From the NCBI GenBank assembly GCA_029256665.1, contig JAQSXN010000206.1, positions 1 through 7,038 of the forward strand: a stretch of 7,038 bases of DNA. Reading direction: 5' to 3'. Numbering within the stretch: position 1 is the first letter of the stretch; every line of letters starts with the position of its first letter. The notes beneath the pieces were generated by a model. That model did not search any database, was not told the origin of the DNA, and was given only the letters and a program-made list of their open reading frames with translations. A program made the position numbers and the translations under genes. Below are positions 5,440-7,038 of this stretch, piece after piece. The DNA comes from Paenibacillus sp. GTDB lineage: Bacteria; Bacillota; Bacilli; Paenibacillales; Paenibacillaceae.

Positions 5440-6738
5440 ATGTCCAAGATTACATTTATCGGTGCCGGCAGTACCGTCTTCGCCAAAAACATTCTAGGCG
5501 ACGTCATGCACACGCCTTCGCTTCAGGGGTTCGAAATCGCCTTGTTCGATATCGACGCCGAGCGTCTTCGCGATTCCGAGACGATGCTGCAGAACATCAA
5601 GCTCACAAGCGGAAGCACTTGCGAGATCAAGGCCTATTCCGACCGCAAGGAAGCGCTCCGCGGCGCCAAATACGTCGTCAACGCCATTCAAGTCGGCGGC
5701 TACGACCCATGTACCATTACCGATTTCGAAATTCCGAAAAAATACGGTTTGCGCCAAACGATCGCCGACACGGTCGGCATTGGCGGCATCTTCCGCAATC
5801 TCCGCACGATTCCGGTCATGCTGGACTTCGCCAAGGACATTAACGAAGTATGCCCGGACGCGCTGTTCTTGAACTATACGAACCCGATGGCCGTCCTGAC
5901 GAACGTCATGAACACGTACGGCGGCGTCAACACCGTAGGCCTCTGCCACAGCGTGCAAGTATGCGTGCCGCATCTGTTCGAGCATCTCGGCATGGAGACG
6001 GAAGGCGTGAAGTGGCATATCGCGGGCATTAACCACATGGCATGGCTGCTCGAGGTGAGCAAAAACGGCGTCGACCTCTATCCGGAAATCAAACGCAGAG
6101 CCGCCGAAAAGCAGAACGAGAAACACGGCGACATGGTCCGCTTCGAGTTGATGCAGAAGTTCGGCTACTACATTACGGAGTCGTCCGAGCATAACGCCGA
6201 ATACCATCCGTACTTCATCAAACGGAATTATCCGGAGCTGATCGAACGCTTCAACATTCCGCTCGACGAATATCCTCGCCGCTGCGTCAACCAGATCCAA
6301 AGCTGGTCCGAGATGCGCGACAAGCTGGTCAATGACAAAGGGCTCGAGCATTGCAGAAGCCACGAGTACGCTTCCTACATTCTGGAAGCGATCGAGACGG
6401 ACGTGCCGTACCGCATCGGCGGCAACGTCATGAATACGGGCCTCATCACGAACCTGCCTAGAGAGGCATGCGTGGAAGTGCCGTGTCTCGTCGATCGCAA
6501 CGGCGTAACGCCGACCTACGTTGGCGACCTGCCTCCGCAGCTGGCGGCGCTTAACCGCACGAACATCAATACGCAGCTGCTGACGATCGAAGCGGCCATC
6601 ACCAAGAAACGCGACCATATTTACCATGCGGCGATGCTCGATCCGCACACGTCCGCGGAGCTGTCGATGGACGACATCGTGTCGCTGTGCGACGATTTGA
6701 TCGAAGCCCACGGCAAGTGGCTGCCGAACTACAACTAA
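5440..6738 (+). CDS. melA: Alpha-galactosidase, glycoside hydrolase family 4
   Basis: MelA hydrolyses terminal alpha-galactosyl residues of melibiose, raffinose and related sugars in the cytoplasm. It uses the GH4 redox-elimination mechanism, which needs NAD+ and a divalent metal (usually Mn2+). The 432-residue protein has the same length as B. subtilis MelA and very similar sequence as recalled. Features in order: dinucleotide-binding GAGST at 8-12, VGIGGIFR at 112-119, NYTNPM at 145-150, GLCHSVQ with Cys169 and GINHMAW with His199 (the expected metal ligands), then SSEHNAEYHPYF and a C-terminal LNRTNINTQL segment. There is no signal peptide or membrane segment, so substrate must be imported, yet no transporter is present here. 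The gene stands alone, divergent from the AraC-type regulator and followed by a terminator. GH4 also contains alpha-glucosidases and alpha-glucuronidases; similarity to MelA favours galactosidase. Confidence 0.93.
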   Translation: MSKITFIGAGSTVFAKNILGDVMHTPSLQGFEIALFDIDAERLRDSETMLQNIKLTSGSTCEIKAYSDRKEALRGAKYVVNAIQVGGYDPCTITDFEIPKKYGLRQTIADTVGIGGIFRNLRTIPVMLDFAKDINEVCPDALFLNYTNPMAVLTNVMNTYGGVNTVGLCHSVQVCVPHLFEHLGMETEGVKWHIAGINHMAWLLEVSKNGVDLYPEIKRRAAEKQNEKHGDMVRFELMQKFGYYITESSEHNAEYHPYFIKRNYPELIERFNIPLDEYPRRCVNQIQSWSEMRDKLVNDKGLEHCRSHEYASYILEAIETDVPYRIGGNVMNTGLITNLPREACVEVPCLVDRNGVTPTYVGDLPPQLAALNRTNINTQLLTIEAAITKKRDHIYHAAMLDPHTSAELSMDDIVSLCDDLIEAHGKWLPNYN

Positions 6739-6773
6739 TACTTTGCACGCCGCGCAGCAATGCGTCCGTTTCC

Positions 6774-6808
6774 AACAACCTCCCCATAGCCGGGGAGGTT
6801 GTTTTTTT
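6774..6808 (+). terminator. Rho-independent terminator of melA
   Basis: The inverted repeat AACAACCTCCCC / GGGGAGGTTGTT (12-bp stem, 6-nt loop) is followed by a run of Ts ending at 6808. It lies 35 bp after the melA stop, indicating that melA is transcribed alone from its own promoter. Confidence 0.92.
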
Positions 6809-6814
6809 CCTTAT

Positions 6815-6865
6815 AAAAAACGAAAAGCCGTCCCGGCAGGTTCGTCGAACCCGTCAAGACGGCTT
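6815..6865 (-). terminator. Terminator of the minus-strand DUF6171-like gene
   Basis: On the minus strand AAGCCGTC (6865-6858) pairs with GACGGCTT (6832-6825), enclosing an inner hairpin GGTTC / GAACC. The stem is followed by TTTTCGTTTTTT. It lies 18 bp after the stop at 6884 and faces the melA terminator, closing off the two convergent genes. Confidence 0.8.
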
Positions 6866-6883
6866 ATCCATGATTGCGTGTTG

Positions 6884-7038
6884 CTAGTTGACGGCCATCC
6901 ACCCTTCGCCCCCCGGCAGCGGGCAGCGTTTCGCTTTCAGCCTGGCGGCTACGCGGACGTAGCAGCCGCAGACGACGCAGGTCTCTCCGCCCGCCAGCTT
7001 GGGACAAGAGCGGCATATCGCAAGCCGCTCCGCGTATA
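6884..7038 (-). CDS. Small cysteine-rich protein, DUF6171-like (partial, 5' end outside window)
   Basis: The visible part is the last 50 codons, ending in TAG at 6884; the start lies beyond the window. It carries a likely metal-binding pattern: C-x2-C (residues 8 and 11 of the visible part), C-x2-C-G-C (20, 23, 25), a basic segment RLKAKR, then CP (38-39) and a Trp at 46. This arrangement resembles the DUF6171 family of small uncharacterised Bacillota proteins, as I recall its pattern. The cysteines suggest a zinc-ribbon-like fold, which is inference. Its ending differs slightly from the usual one, with extra glycines before the Trp and a four-residue tail. It is convergent with melA, has its own terminator, and has no evident link to sugar use. 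Function unknown. Confidence 0.65.
   Translation of the reverse strand, partial: YAERLAICRSCPKLAGGETCVVCGCYVRVAARLKAKRCPLPGGEGWMAVN

Noticed and set aside
5494..6711. A 405-codon open frame on the minus strand opposite melA
   Set aside because: It is antisense to a clear GH4 enzyme, rich in Arg, Val and His, and has no recognisable domain. I see no reason to call it a gene.
1..7038. CRISPR array, tRNA/rRNA, insertion sequence or phage attachment site
   Set aside because: I saw no regularly spaced repeats, no tRNA-like or rRNA sequence, no transposase and no terminal inverted repeats. The window is accounted for by sugar metabolism genes, their regulators and short control regions.

Overview
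The window looks like the end of a contig from a Gram-positive Bacillota genome, most likely a Paenibacillus-type organism. The reasons are strong AGGAGG-like ribosome binding sites, a fairly GC-rich base composition (judged by eye), CcpA-style cre-like sites, protein sequences close to Bacillus/Paenibacillus families, and a cysteine-rich small protein resembling DUF6171. The first 17 bases are not genomic: they match the 3' end of the Illumina read-1 adapter, so the left edge is an assembly end with untrimmed adapter.

Layout. (1) 84-3127, minus strand: a three-gene L-fucose catabolic operon, transcribed fucI (isomerase) - fucA (class II aldolase) - fucU (mutarotase), with a GC-rich hairpin in each intercistronic gap. 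No fuculokinase, permease or operon terminator is visible before the contig ends. (2) 3128-3263: a divergent control region with a TTGACA-type promoter for fucI, an imperfect palindrome with central CG over the expected fuc start site (probable LacI-family operator), a cre-like site on the fuc -35, and a TATGAT promoter for the regulator. (3) 3264-4286, plus: a LacI/GalR-family regulator. (4) 4296-5252, minus: an AraC-family regulator with an N-terminal cupin-type sensor, convergent with the LacI gene and separated from it by only 9 bp. (5) 5253-5439: a second divergent control region. Its two 7-bp direct repeats lie 21 bp apart, and each overlaps the -35 of one of the two divergent promoters. 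A near-consensus cre-like palindrome lies just downstream of the melA -10. (6) 5440-6738, plus: melA, a cytoplasmic GH4 alpha-galactosidase closely resembling Bacillus subtilis MelA, followed by a clear terminator. (7) 6815-7038, minus: a second terminator and the C-terminal 50 residues of a small cysteine-rich protein cut by the window edge.

How it works together (inference). The region is an accessory sugar locus with two units. The LacI-type protein probably represses fucIAU until a fucose-related effector is present. The AraC-type protein probably activates melA in response to alpha-galactosides and may control its own gene from the same repeats. CcpA probably represses both units when preferred sugars are present. 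Neither unit has a transporter here. Fucose and alpha-linked galactose occur together in some host and plant glycans, so joint use is possible but not shown. I see no previously undescribed system; the noteworthy points are regulatory architecture and the adapter artefact.
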